This document shows, piece after piece, positions 26,065-35,590 of a stretch of DNA of 64,000 nt (the stretch's first letter is position 1; the number at the start of each line of letters is the position of its first letter). The DNA lies in assembly GCA_963806395.1 (NCBI GenBank), contig CAWDYI010000017.1, forward strand, positions 1-64,000. The letters are read 5' to 3'. A program made the translations under genes and the position numbers. A model generated the notes under the pieces. The model ran no database searches and was not told the DNA's origin. It saw only the letters and a list, made by a program, of their open reading frames with translations. This DNA comes from DASSUW01 sp963806395 (GTDB taxonomy: Bacteria > Actinomycetota > Thermoleophilia > Solirubrobacterales > Solirubrobacteraceae).

Positions 26065-26885
26065 CAGGCCTCCGTCGCCACCGGCGCGGACTCGATGTGC
26101 TCGACCGGCCGGTTGGTGGCGCTCTGCACGCGGTCGACGAGCTTGTCCGCGACCCACTTGGAGCTGCCCTCGGGCAGCGTCGAGATCACGATCTCGGAGA
26201 TGAAGAAGTAGTCGAAGGCGTTCATGATCGCCGTGAACGGGTCGGGGTCGCCGATCATGCCCGCGGCGACGATGCCCTCGCCGCGCAGTGACTTCAGGAG
26301 CCCGCCCAGGCGCTCGCGCGCCTCGGCCACGGCGTGGCCCTGCACGTGCGCCTGCGGCACGACGACGATGAAGCGGTGCGGGCTGGCGGCGTTGAGCTCC
26401 TTCAGGCGGCCGGTGAGCTCGTCGGACGACACCGTGACGTTCGCGGCGACGAGCGTCACGTCGAACGGCAGGCCCTCGCCGATGACGTCGGACTCCACGT
26501 GCTCGACGGGGAGGCCGGTCTCCTCCCGGAGGCGCTCGGGCAGGTCGCGCTTCATCCACCCCGAGGTGGAGGCCGGGAGCGTGGACACGATGATCTCGTC
26601 GATGCCCTCCGCGTGGACGGCGTCCGTCGCCGCGAGGAACGGATCCTGGTCACCGACCTCGCCGCCCCCCTTTATCCCGTTGTCGCGCATGAACGCGAGC
26701 ATCAGGTCAACGCGCACCTGCGCCATGTCGCGCACGGCCTCGTCGTAGACGACGTTCCCGCGCCTGGGCCGGGCCTGCGGCACGACGACGTGGAAGGTGA
26801 CGCCGTCGGCCTGGCGCGACAGCACCTTGTCGATCAGGTTCTTGCCGCCGATCGTCTCGTTGGCGAGGACCAGGATCTTCGTCAC
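26064..26885 (-). CDS. Duplicated UspA-like alpha/beta protein inside the oxidase operon
   Basis: The 273-aa cytosolic protein has two halves that are copies of each other: 3-132 and 142-266. Matching pieces are FHVVVPQARP / FIVVVPQAHV, GDQDPF / GDPDPF, EIIVSTLPAS / EIVISTLPEG and PVEHVES / PVEHIES. Each half looks like a Rossmann/UspA-type alpha-beta fold, but the usual ATP loop G-x2-G-x9-G-(S/T) is not clear. It starts at a GTG overlapping the ctaD stop and ends overlapping ctaE. That puts a soluble paired-domain protein between oxidase subunits I and III. Function is unknown; nucleotide sensing or assembly are guesses. Confidence 0.8.
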   Translation of the reverse strand: MTKILVLANETIGGKNLIDKVLSRQADGVTFHVVVPQARPRRGNVVYDEAVRDMAQVRVDLMLAFMRDNGIKGGGEVGDQDPFLAATDAVHAEGIDEIIVSTLPASTSGWMKRDLPERLREETGLPVEHVESDVIGEGLPFDVTLVAANVTVSSDELTGRLKELNAASPHRFIVVVPQAHVQGHAVAEARERLGGLLKSLRGEGIVAAGMIGDPDPFTAIMNAFDYFFISEIVISTLPEGSSKWVADKLVDRVQSATNRPVEHIESAPVATEA

Positions 26886-28804
26886 GTCTCGCTCTCCCTC
26901 TCCTCAGGTGGCGCTCCGGCCGGCTGTTTCGGCCGTGCCTCCGAGGGCGGCTGGAAGATCCCGTGCTGGGCACCGGGAACGCCGTACTCGTACGGGCCCC
27001 CGACGACCGTCGGCACGCGATCGAAGTTGAATATCGGCGGCGGGGAGGAGACCTGCCACTCCAGCGTCAGCGCGCGCCACGGGTTGGCCGGCGCCCGCGC
27101 TCCGCCGCGCCAGGACGCGACCATGTTGTAGACGAATATCAGCGTCGAAAGCCCGGTGATGAACGCGCTCAGCGAGATCACCAGGTTCCAGGTCGCGAAC
27201 TGCTCGGGGTAGTCCGCCACACGGCGTGGCATGCCCTGCACGCCGATCAGGTGCATCGGCCCGAACGTCAGGTTGAAGCCGATGAACGTCAGCCAGAAGT
27301 GCAGCTTGCCCAGGCCCTCGTCGTACATCCGGCCCGTCATCTTCGGGAACCAGTAGTAGACCCCGGCGAAGATCGTGAACAGCGAGCCGCCGAACAGGAC
27401 GTAATGGATGTGGGCGACGATGAAGTAGGTGTCGCTCACGTGGATGGTCAGCGGGATCATCGCGAGCATCACGCCCGAGATGCCGCCGAGCGTGAACATC
27501 GTCAGGAAGCCGAGCGCGAACAGCATCGGCGTGTCGAGGTGGATCACGCCCCGCCACAGCGTCGCCAGCCACGAGAAGATCTTGATCCCCGTCGGCACCG
27601 CGATGATCGCGGTCGTGACCATCATCGGGATCCGGATCCAGCTCTGCATCCCGGACACGAACATGTGGTGCGCCCACACGGTGAAGCCGAGCAGCACGAT
27701 CGCGAGCAGCGAGAACGCCATCATCCGGTAGCCGAAGATCGGCTTTCGCGCCTTCACCGCGATGATCTCGGAGATGATCCCGAACCCCGGCAGCATCATG
27801 ATGTAGACGGCCGGGTGCGAGTAGAACCAGAAGACGTGCTGGTACATCAGCACGTCGCCCTCGCCGCCCGGGTTGAAGAAGTTGAAGCTCAGGCCGTAGT
27901 CGAGCAGCACGAAGAACTGCGACGCGGCGATGAACGGCGTGGCGATGACCACCAGCAGCGAGGTCGAGAAGTTCGCCCACACGAGCAGCGGCATCCGCCA
28001 GAACGACATGCCGGGCGCACGCATCGTGACGATCGTCACGAGGAAGTTCAGCGCGGTCGCGATCGAGGACGCACCCGCGAACTGCACGCCGATCGTGAAG
28101 AACATCTGCCCGATCGGCACGTCGGTGGAGAGTGGCGCGTAGGCCGTCCAGCCGGTGGCGAACGAGCCGCCGGGAGCGAAGAACGACGCCGTCATCATGA
28201 TGCCGGCGACCGGCAGCATCCAGTACGACAGCGCGTTGAGCCGCGGGAACGCCATGTCCGGCGCGCCGATCATCAGCGGCAGCACGAAGTTCGCCAGCCC
28301 GGCGAACACCGGGATGATGAACAGGAAGATCATCAGCGACGCGTGGACGCTGAACAGCCCGTTGTAGGTGTTCGAGTCCACGAACTGCATGCCGGGCGCC
28401 GCGAGCTCGGCGCGCACGACCATCGCCAGCAGGCCGCCGACCAGCATGAAGAAGAACGAGGTGACGACGTACTGGACGCCGATCACCTTGTGGTCGGTGT
28501 TGACGCGGAAGTAGTCCTTCCACGAGTACGCGCCGTGGCCGGAGTGGTCCTCCGGCAGCGTCGGGCGCCCTCTCGCGTAGTACCACCAGTAGCTGAACGC
28601 GCCGATGCCGGCGAAGAAGAACAGCGGCGTGGCGAGCAGCGACACGAGCAGGATCGCGTGCTGCGCCTTGGTGGTCAGCCCGCCGTCGAAGCTCTCGAAC
28701 CCGTACGCGGCGCGGACCACGAGCACCAGCGCGGCCGAGAACAGCACGCCGAGGATGACGTAGGCGCCGCCACGCAACAGCCCGGGGGTTCGCACCATCG
28801 TCAT
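26882..28804 (-). CDS. ctaD: Cytochrome c oxidase subunit I, A2-type, with N-terminal extension
   Basis: The 640-aa haem-copper oxidase core has haem and CuB ligands in LFSVHASLM, YSHPAVY (His330, Tyr334 cross-link), VWAHHMF and HIHYVLFGG. In the proton channel the Glu of the usual GHPEVY is replaced by the YS motif (YSHPAVY), which defines A2 oxidases such as the Rhodothermus caa3 enzyme. About 95 residues with two extra membrane helices precede the usual start (FRVNTDHKVIG). The C-terminal tail is long and hydrophilic. It is cotranscribed with a cytochrome-c-fused subunit II. It reduces oxygen to water in the cytoplasmic membrane. Confidence 0.95.
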   Translation of the reverse strand: MTMVRTPGLLRGGAYVILGVLFSAALVLVVRAAYGFESFDGGLTTKAQHAILLVSLLATPLFFFAGIGAFSYWWYYARGRPTLPEDHSGHGAYSWKDYFRVNTDHKVIGVQYVVTSFFFMLVGGLLAMVVRAELAAPGMQFVDSNTYNGLFSVHASLMIFLFIIPVFAGLANFVLPLMIGAPDMAFPRLNALSYWMLPVAGIMMTASFFAPGGSFATGWTAYAPLSTDVPIGQMFFTIGVQFAGASSIATALNFLVTIVTMRAPGMSFWRMPLLVWANFSTSLLVVIATPFIAASQFFVLLDYGLSFNFFNPGGEGDVLMYQHVFWFYSHPAVYIMMLPGFGIISEIIAVKARKPIFGYRMMAFSLLAIVLLGFTVWAHHMFVSGMQSWIRIPMMVTTAIIAVPTGIKIFSWLATLWRGVIHLDTPMLFALGFLTMFTLGGISGVMLAMIPLTIHVSDTYFIVAHIHYVLFGGSLFTIFAGVYYWFPKMTGRMYDEGLGKLHFWLTFIGFNLTFGPMHLIGVQGMPRRVADYPEQFATWNLVISLSAFITGLSTLIFVYNMVASWRGGARAPANPWRALTLEWQVSSPPPIFNFDRVPTVVGGPYEYGVPGAQHGIFQPPSEARPKQPAGAPPEERESET

Positions 28805-29883
28805 CGGCCCTTCACCTCCATCAGGTACTCCACCAGCGCGTCGATCTGCTCCTCGGACAGACTCTCACCGTAGTTGGGCATGATGCCGGGCGAGAAGCCC
28901 TCCGTGATCTCCGCTTCGGGGTCCGCGATCGACTGGCGGATCTGCTCCTCGCTCAGGTTGGGCAGCGCCTCGTCCAGATCCGGCCCGGTGGTGCCGGTCG
29001 TGCCCGCGTCCGAGAGCGTGTGGCAGGAGCCGCACGTCGCCGGCTCCGCGGCGTCCGTGAAGAGCGTCTTGCCGTCCGTCTCGGCGTCGCCGCCTTCGTC
29101 CCCGCCGCCGCCGCCTCCGCCGCCGGCGGCGGGCTCCTCGCCCAGCTCGGTGATCTTGGCCTCGAAGTCGTCCCTGCTCAGGACGTGGGCGCTCTGGCGC
29201 ATCGTGGAGTGCCCGAGCCCGCACAGCTCCGCGCAGACGACCGCGAACTCGCCCGTCCGGGCCGTGGTGGTCACGCGCACGTGGGTGTCGATCCCCGGCA
29301 CCGCGTCGATCTTCATCCGGAACGCCGGCACCCAGAAGTCGTGGATCACGTCCTTGGACTGGACCGTGAAGCTCACGGGCGTCTCCGCCGGCAGGTACAG
29401 CTGCCGCGAGGCGATCTCCTCGCCCCCGTCACCGGGGTAGAAGAAGGTCCAGGTGAACTGCTCCCCCACGACGCGCACGTTCATCGTGTTGGCCTCGGCC
29501 TTCTCGATGTCCACCAGCGCCACGTAGGCGTAGGTGCAGAGGCCCACGAGGATGATCGCGGGGATGGCGGTCCAGATGATCTCGAGCTTCGTGTTGCCGT
29601 GGATCGGCGGCCCGTCCTTGAGCTCCTCGCCGGGCTTCATGCGGAACTTGATCGCCGAGTAGAGGACGATCGTCTCGACCAGGACGAAGATCGGGACGGA
29701 GGCGATCAGCAGGACGTCCCACAGCGTGTCGATCGTCGGGGCCTGGGTCGACGCCTGGACCGGGAACCAGTCGATCCACAGCGCGAACGCGATCCCGAAG
29801 GCGGACGCGACCGCCCCGATCAGGAGCATCTGGCGGACCTGGGTCCGGCTCTCCTGCGAGGGCACCGGTTCCTCGGCGCTCAT
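28801..29883 (-). CDS. ctaC: Cytochrome c oxidase subunit II fused to cytochrome c (caa3)
   Basis: The 360-aa protein has two membrane helices (about 18-38 and 55-80, then 102-122). The CuA domain has His181, Cys217, Glu219, Cys221, His225 and Met228 (CAELCGLGHSTM). An eight-glycine linker (254-261) leads to a C-terminal cytochrome c with CGSCH at 284-288 and Met in GIMPNYG. No classic lipobox is seen. It is the first gene of the A2 oxidase operon; the 4-bp overlap with ctaD indicates coupling. It accepts electrons through its own haem c and passes them through CuA to subunit I. Confidence 0.95.
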   Translation of the reverse strand: MSAEEPVPSQESRTQVRQMLLIGAVASAFGIAFALWIDWFPVQASTQAPTIDTLWDVLLIASVPIFVLVETIVLYSAIKFRMKPGEELKDGPPIHGNTKLEIIWTAIPAIILVGLCTYAYVALVDIEKAEANTMNVRVVGEQFTWTFFYPGDGGEEIASRQLYLPAETPVSFTVQSKDVIHDFWVPAFRMKIDAVPGIDTHVRVTTTARTGEFAVVCAELCGLGHSTMRQSAHVLSRDDFEAKITELGEEPAAGGGGGGGGDEGGDAETDGKTLFTDAAEPATCGSCHTLSDAGTTGTTGPDLDEALPNLSEEQIRQSIADPEAEITEGFSPGIMPNYGESLSEEQIDALVEYLMEVKGR

Positions 29884-29957
29884 CGGCTCTCCTCGGCCAT
29901 GGACGCGGCATCCTATTTGAGAGCTGCGACGGACGCGGAGCCAGGCGTGCGGCGCGT

Positions 29958-30395
29958 CTAGGCCGCGGCGCGGGCGTGTTGCAGGCTGCCCGAGGCAGCC
30001 GCGGCGGCCTTGAAGTCCGACGGCGCGACGCCCCGGTAGCGGCGGAACGCCTTGGCGAACTGGGCCGGCTGGCGGTAGCCGACGCGGTGCGCGACCTCGC
30101 GCACCGTCAGCGTGCGCGCGGCCAGCATCTCCGAAGCCCGCTCCATGCGCACGCGGGTGAGGTGATCGCGGAACGTGGTCCGCCCGATCTCGGCGTACGC
30201 CCGCTGGAGCTGGCGCCGGGACGACGCCACGCGGCGCGCGATGTCGTCGAGGGACAGCTCGGAGGCGTACTCGCGCTCCACGATCGCATTTGCCTCGGCG
30301 AGAAGGCTGGCGCGTAGGCGGATGGTGGAGGGGCGTTGCGTCGGCACGAATCTTCTACGACGGGTACTGCCCGAATAGATCACGGACCTATTCAT
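29958..30395 (-). CDS. AraC-type DNA-binding domain protein without sensor domain
   Basis: The 145-aa protein is essentially two helix-turn-helix units: LSLDDIARRVASSRRQLQRA and LTVREVAHRVGYRQPAQFAK, each AraC/XylS-like. There is no ligand-binding arm, only a basic N-terminal lead. It lies 74 bp downstream of the caa3 operon's first gene, on the same strand but upstream of it in transcription. It is divergent from two small membrane genes. A palindrome CCTATTCATAGG at 30387-30398 covers its start codon and could be an autoregulatory site. Confidence 0.82.
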   Translation of the reverse strand: MNRSVIYSGSTRRRRFVPTQRPSTIRLRASLLAEANAIVEREYASELSLDDIARRVASSRRQLQRAYAEIGRTTFRDHLTRVRMERASEMLAARTLTVREVAHRVGYRQPAQFAKAFRRYRGVAPSDFKAAAAASGSLQHARAAA

Positions 30396-30490
30396 AGGTG
30401 GTTAGCATTGAGACGATCGTTGCAATCTCGGAGTTTGAGATCTGCGTGTACGGGACGGGATGTCCTGAGCGGCGTTAGACTGCCGACGCC

Positions 30491-30601
30491 ATGGACCGCC
30501 GCCTCGCGCGCCGCAACCTCCGCACCGCCCTGATCACCGCGGTGATCGGCCTGCTGATGTTCGCGCTCACCTTCGTCGCCGCCCTGACATACGTCCAGTG
30601 A
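30491..30601 (+). CDS. 36-aa single-helix membrane peptide
   Basis: The ATG at 30491 opens a frame MDRRLARRNLRTALITAVIG followed by a hydrophobic helix ending TYVQ and a TGA at 30599-30601 that overlaps the next GTG (GTGA). The basic N-terminus and single helix recall 'cytochrome oxidase small assembly' peptides. The coupling to the next small membrane gene and the nearness of oxidase operons fit that, but the link is inference. Confidence 0.6.
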   Translation: MDRRLARRNLRTALITAVIGLLMFALTFVAALTYVQ

Positions 30602-30828
30602 GCGACCAGGCCGACCTCACGACCCTGCCGCCCGTGGGCGAGGAAGTCCACATGCCGGAGCCGAGCGCGCTGCCGCTCATCAACGCGGCGGCGCTGGCGC
30701 TCGCGATCGTCTCGATCACGATCTCGTGGTGGCTGGTCGGGTTCGCGATGATCATCTTCCTCGCGACCACGGTCCGCTGGATCCGCGACGTCCGGCGCGA
30801 TATCGCGGACCTCCCGCTCGAGCACTGA
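30598..30828 (+). CDS. 76-aa two-helix membrane protein, possible oxidase subunit IV-like
   Basis: The GTG start overlaps the preceding peptide gene. The product has an acidic lead with EEVHMPEPSALPLI, a pattern like the start of actinobacterial oxidase subunit IV (x-H-x-P-x-PS-x-x-P), then two hydrophobic helices (about 25-62). It ends in a basic/acidic tail RWIRDVRRDIADLPLEH. Together with the 36-aa peptide it is probably an accessory of one of the flanking oxidases. No enzyme motif is present. The stressosome-type genes begin 60 bp downstream and may have their own promoter. Confidence 0.65.
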   Translation: MSDQADLTTLPPVGEEVHMPEPSALPLINAAALALAIVSITISWWLVGFAMIIFLATTVRWIRDVRRDIADLPLEH

Positions 30829-30887
30829 CGGCGCCCCCGTCGACGGATTAGTACACGTGCCGTGCGCGGCACCGTAGGCTTGCGCGC

Positions 30888-32366
30888 GTGAAGGAGGGTG
30901 GCTCGAACGGTGCGCCGGCACTGGCGGCTCATTACGCGACCGCTTTTTCGGCTTACCTGGCCGCTCGCGGGGAGCGCGAGCTCGGCGCTGCGTACGACCT
31001 CGGTCGCGAGGCGGTCGCCGCGCAGCTGAGCGTGCTCGACCTCGCCGAGGCGCACCACGCGGCGCTGCGGGCGGCGCTCGGCGACGGCAGCCCGCCGGAT
31101 GCGACGCTCCAGGCCGCGACCGACTTCCTGCGCGAGAGCCTGTCGATCTTCGAGAGCGTGCACCGCGGCTACAGCGAGGTGCGCGAGGTCGCGCGGCTCG
31201 AGCACGAGCACGTCGAGCAGCTGCGCGCACTGACCGATGCGTCCGTAGCGCTGAACTCCTCGCTCACCGTCGAGGAGATCCTCCAGCTCACGGCCGACGC
31301 CGCGCGCTCGCTGCTCGGCGGCACCCGCGCCACGGTCGCGATCTTCGCTCCCGACCCGCGGCTGCGGCCGCTGACGGCGACCTCGCCCCCGCTGCTGTCG
31401 GACGGCGACGCTGAGCCGGCCCGGCTGGCCGCCCAGCTGACGGGCCGCGGGCGCGATCTCGGGATCCTCGAGGTGGTCGACCGGCAGGCGCGCGAGTTCA
31501 CCGAGCGCGACGACACGATCCTCACGCAGCTCGCCCAGCTCGCCTCGGTCGCGATCTCCAACGCCCAGCTGTACGAGCGCGAGCGCACGATCGCGCAGAC
31601 CCTCCAGCGCTCGCTGCGACCGGGCGCCCTGCCCGACGTGTCCGGCCTGTCGGCCGCCGTCCGGTTCCGCCCGGCGGGCGAGAACGTGGAGCTGGGCGGC
31701 GACTTCTACGACCTCTATGCGGCGCGTGACGGCGCGTGGGCGGCGCTGATCGGCGACGTCCAGGGCAAGGGGCCGGACGCCGCCGCCGTGACGGCGCTCG
31801 CGCGCCACACCCTGCGCGCCGGCGCCGCGTACGAGGCGTCCCCGAGCGGCGTGCTCGCGCTCCTGCACAAGGCCCTGCGCGAGCACAGCGGCGACGGGCG
31901 CTTCTGCACCGTCGCGCACGCGCACCTGCACATCGGCGACGAGCGGATCCGGGTCGACCTCGCCTGCGGCGGTCACCCGCTGCCGCTGGTCATCCACCGC
32001 GACGGCACCGTCGAGCCCGTCGGCCGGCTCGGCACGCTGCTGGGCACCGACATCGAGCCGCAGCTGTACGACGTCACGATCGAGCTCGGCGCGGGCGACG
32101 TTCTGCTGCTCTACACCGACGGCGTCACCGAGGTCCGCCGCCGGCGCCGCGAGGTGTTCGGGCTGGCCGAGCTGACCGCCCTGCTGACCGGCTGCGGCGG
32201 GCTTCCGCCCGACGCGGTGGCCGACCGCGTCGACGCCGCCGTGCTCGCGGCGTCGGAGGGCCGCCTGCGCGACGACGTGGCGATCCTGGCGCTCGGACCC
32301 ACCGTGGGCGGCACGGCCCATATGCTTCCCGGCCGCGCACCATCAACGGAGGAGATCGATGGCTGA
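30888..32366 (+). CDS. rsbU: RsbU-like PP2C phosphatase with GAF domain
   Basis: The 492-aa product is the first gene of the stressosome-type module. Residues about 10-100 are helical and resemble the RsbT-binding N-terminus of RsbU (GREAVAAQLSVLDLAEAHHA). A GAF domain spans about 110-228. The SpoIIE/PP2C domain (240-475) has the metal aspartates in ELGGDFYDLY, IGDVQGKGPDAA, LLYTDGVTE and RDDVAILAL. In Bacillus RsbT activates RsbU to dephosphorylate the anti-anti-sigma factor RsbV. Here no rsbV is adjacent, so the substrate must be encoded elsewhere. GTG start at 30888. The stop overlaps rsbR by 8 bp. Confidence 0.85.
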   Translation: MKEGGSNGAPALAAHYATAFSAYLAARGERELGAAYDLGREAVAAQLSVLDLAEAHHAALRAALGDGSPPDATLQAATDFLRESLSIFESVHRGYSEVREVARLEHEHVEQLRALTDASVALNSSLTVEEILQLTADAARSLLGGTRATVAIFAPDPRLRPLTATSPPLLSDGDAEPARLAAQLTGRGRDLGILEVVDRQAREFTERDDTILTQLAQLASVAISNAQLYERERTIAQTLQRSLRPGALPDVSGLSAAVRFRPAGENVELGGDFYDLYAARDGAWAALIGDVQGKGPDAAAVTALARHTLRAGAAYEASPSGVLALLHKALREHSGDGRFCTVAHAHLHIGDERIRVDLACGGHPLPLVIHRDGTVEPVGRLGTLLGTDIEPQLYDVTIELGAGDVLLLYTDGVTEVRRRRREVFGLAELTALLTGCGGLPPDAVADRVDAAVLAASEGRLRDDVAILALGPTVGGTAHMLPGRAPSTEEIDG

Positions 32367-33261
32367 CCCGACGGACCCGGCTCCGACCACGGAGGGACAG
32401 AGGGAATCGAATGCCGACCTGCTCACCGAACTGGTCGCCCACCTCCGTAACAACCGCACGCAGCTGCGGCAGGAGTGGGCCCGGCGAATCGGCGAGGCGC
32501 GGCTGCTGACCGCCCTCACACAGGAGGAGATCTTCTCGGAGGCGACGTCCGTCTACGACAACTACGTCGAGGTGCTGGAGACCGGCTCGGTCGAGGCGCT
32601 GCAGGACTACGCCCGCAACCTGTCCGAGCGGATCATCCCCCGTGGCGTCGAGACCGACGAGGTCCTCGGCATCGTGCTGCTCCTGCGCGACGTGCTCGCC
32701 CGCTCGCTGTTCCAGAAGTACCAGACGGACTTCGACTACCTCAACCAGGTGCTCGACGCCTACGAGCCGGCCGCGAACCGGATCGCCAACACGGTGGGCG
32801 TGAACTTCGTGCAGGAGCGCGAGCGCGTCATCCGCCAGCAGCAGGAGGCGATCCGGGAGCTGTCGACCCCGGTCCTCCAGGTCCGCGAGCGGCTGCTGAT
32901 CCTCCCGATCATCGGCGTGCTCGACGGTCAGCGCGCGCGGCAGCTCACCGAGCAGCTCCTGCGCGGCATCCGGGCCAACCGCGCGCGCGTGGTCGTGATC
33001 GACATCACCGGCGTGCCGACGATCGACTCCACGGTGGCCAACCACCTGGTGCAGACCGTCGACGCGTCGCGGCTGATGGGCGCGAGCGTGATCATCACCG
33101 GCCTGTCGCCGGAGATCGCGCAGACGCTCGTGACGCTCGGCGTCGACCTGTCGAAGGTCAACGCGGTCGGCGACCTCCAGGGCGGCATCGAGGAGGCCGA
33201 GCGGCTGCTCGGATACCAGGTGTCGATGGAGACGCCGGCGCTCGACTCGACAGCCGTGTGA
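32359..33261 (+). CDS. rsbR: RsbR-like stressosome scaffold
   Basis: The 300-aa protein has an N-terminal all-helical globin-like RsbRD domain (about 18-155), a linker helix (155-170) and a C-terminal STAS domain (about 175-290). The STAS block has LPIIGVLDGQRARQ and DITGVPTIDSTVANHL. Aligned by eye with Bacillus RsbRA, the Thr205 site becomes Ser224. The Thr171 site (DIDTARA) appears as Gly190 (VLDGQRA). It should form the mixed stressosome with RsbS. The N-terminal ligand is unknown; RsbR globin-like domains usually do not bind haem. Confidence 0.88.
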   Translation: MADPTDPAPTTEGQRESNADLLTELVAHLRNNRTQLRQEWARRIGEARLLTALTQEEIFSEATSVYDNYVEVLETGSVEALQDYARNLSERIIPRGVETDEVLGIVLLLRDVLARSLFQKYQTDFDYLNQVLDAYEPAANRIANTVGVNFVQERERVIRQQQEAIRELSTPVLQVRERLLILPIIGVLDGQRARQLTEQLLRGIRANRARVVVIDITGVPTIDSTVANHLVQTVDASRLMGASVIITGLSPEIAQTLVTLGVDLSKVNAVGDLQGGIEEAERLLGYQVSMETPALDSTAV

Positions 33262-33268
33262 CGCTCTA

Positions 33269-33643
33269 GTGGCCGTACCGATCCTCAAGCAGGGGCCGTT
33301 CCTGATCGCCACCATCCAGGCGGCGCTCACGGACTCGGACGTCCTGCAGCTGCGGGACGACGTGATGGCCCAGGTCACGCGCCACCGCTCCCGCGGGATC
33401 ATCGTCGACGTCACCGCGCTCGACGTCATGGACTCCTTCGTCTCGCGGTCGCTGCAGGGAATCTCGCGCATGACCCGCCTGCGCGGGGCCGAGACCGTGA
33501 TCGTGGGCATCCAGCCCGACGTCGCCTTCGCCATGGTCCAGCTCGGCATGAGCTTCGAGGACGTGTGGACGGCGCTCGACCTCGAGGAGGGACTCGCGCT
33601 GCTCCAGCGTCCCCGGAAGGAGGCCGGGGACGGTGGCAGATGA
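33269..33643 (+). CDS. rsbS: RsbS-like single STAS protein
   Basis: The 124-aa protein is one STAS domain with GTG start. The opening VPILKQGPFLIATIQAALTD is typical of RsbS. The regulatory serine is Ser56 in LDVMDSFVSR, matching Ser59 of Bacillus RsbS, the residue phosphorylated by RsbT. It follows rsbR by 7 bp and overlaps rsbT by 11 bp. Confidence 0.9.
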   Translation: MAVPILKQGPFLIATIQAALTDSDVLQLRDDVMAQVTRHRSRGIIVDVTALDVMDSFVSRSLQGISRMTRLRGAETVIVGIQPDVAFAMVQLGMSFEDVWTALDLEEGLALLQRPRKEAGDGGR

Positions 33644-34061
33644 GCACGAGTCGGTGATCCCGATCGAGTCCGACGCCGACGTGGTCACCGCTCGCCAGCG
33701 GGCGCGCGAGATGGCCGGCGCGCTCGAGCTCACCACCACCGACCAGACGCTCCTCGCCACCGCGATCTCCGAGGTGGCGCGCAACATCACGACGTACGCG
33801 AAGCGCGGCGAGGTGCTCCTGAGCGTGGTGCGCGACGAAGGCGGCCGGAAGGGCATCCAGGTGATCGCGCGCGACGAGGGGCCGGGCATCGAGGACCTCG
33901 ACCTGGCCCTGCGGGACGGCTACACCAGCGGCAGCGGGCTCGGGCTCGGGCTCCCGGGCGCCCGCCGGCTGGTGGACGACTTCGACATCGAGACCACCCC
34001 GGGCCAGGGGACGAAGGTCACGCTCGTGATGTGGGCGCGGCCGAACTCGCGCGCGGCATGA
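33633..34061 (+). CDS. rsbT: RsbT-like serine kinase (GHKL ATPase)
   Basis: The 142-aa protein is a single Bergerat-fold ATPase. The N box is EVARNITTYA (Glu47, Asn51), the G1 box DEGPGI (Asp81) and the G2 box SGLGLGLPGARRL. In Bacillus, RsbT is held in the stressosome, phosphorylates RsbR and RsbS on stress, is released and then activates RsbU. All partners for that cycle are beside it. GTG start within the end of rsbS; ATGA overlap with rsbX. Confidence 0.92.
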   Translation: MADEHESVIPIESDADVVTARQRAREMAGALELTTTDQTLLATAISEVARNITTYAKRGEVLLSVVRDEGGRKGIQVIARDEGPGIEDLDLALRDGYTSGSGLGLGLPGARRLVDDFDIETTPGQGTKVTLVMWARPNSRAA

Positions 34062-34677
34062 ACGCCACCTGGCCGCTGGTGCTGGAGCGCGGCGTGGCGG
34101 CGCTGGCGCACAAGGGGGAGAGGCGCTCCGGAGACCTCGCCGTGTTCGCCCCGTCGCAGCGCGGCGGCCTCGTCGCGGTGATCGACGGCCTCGGGCACGG
34201 CGACGGGGCAGCGGACGCGTCCGAGGCGGCGGCGCGGGTGCTCGAGGCGTATGTCGACGACCCCGCGCAGCGACTGCTCGAACGCTGTCACGAGGAGCTC
34301 CAGCGGACGCGCGGCGCCGTGATGACGCTGGCGTGGTTCGACCTCACCGAGCGCACGATGCAGTGGACCGGCGTCGGCAACGTCGAGGCGCGCCTGGTGC
34401 GGGCGGGCGAGGGACCGGGCGCCCGGCACGACTCGCCGGTCGTGCTCGGAGGCGTCGTGGGCTACAACCTCCCGGCGGTCCGGATGCAGACGATCGCGCT
34501 CGAGCCGGGCGACGCGGTGGCGCTGGCCACCGACGGCGTCGCAGCGGACTACTCGGCCTCGCTCGAGTCGGGCATCCCGGCCCAGCAGCTCGCCGAGCGC
34601 GTCCTCGAGCGCCACGGCAAGGGCACCGACGACGCGCTCGCCGCCGTCGTCCGCTACCTCGGCCCGCCCGCGGAGGG

Positions 34678-34681
<4 letters not shown>
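34058..34681 (+). CDS. rsbX: RsbX-like PP2C phosphatase
   Basis: The 207-aa protein is a single SpoIIE/PP2C domain with AVIDGLGHGDGA, MTLAWFDLTERTMQWTGVGN and VALATDGVAADY; the final metal Asp is in GTDDALAAVV. RsbX resets the stressosome by dephosphorylating RsbR and RsbS. The ATG overlaps the rsbT stop. Its TAG overlaps convergently with the stop of ctaB, ending the plus-strand module exactly at the second oxidase operon. Confidence 0.88.
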
Positions 34682-35586
<905 letters not shown>

Positions 35587-35590
35587 CGGT

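Noticed and set aside
26963..28873. 636-codon plus-strand frame over ctaD
   Set aside because: Shadow of the oxidase gene; the sense protein has all metal ligands.
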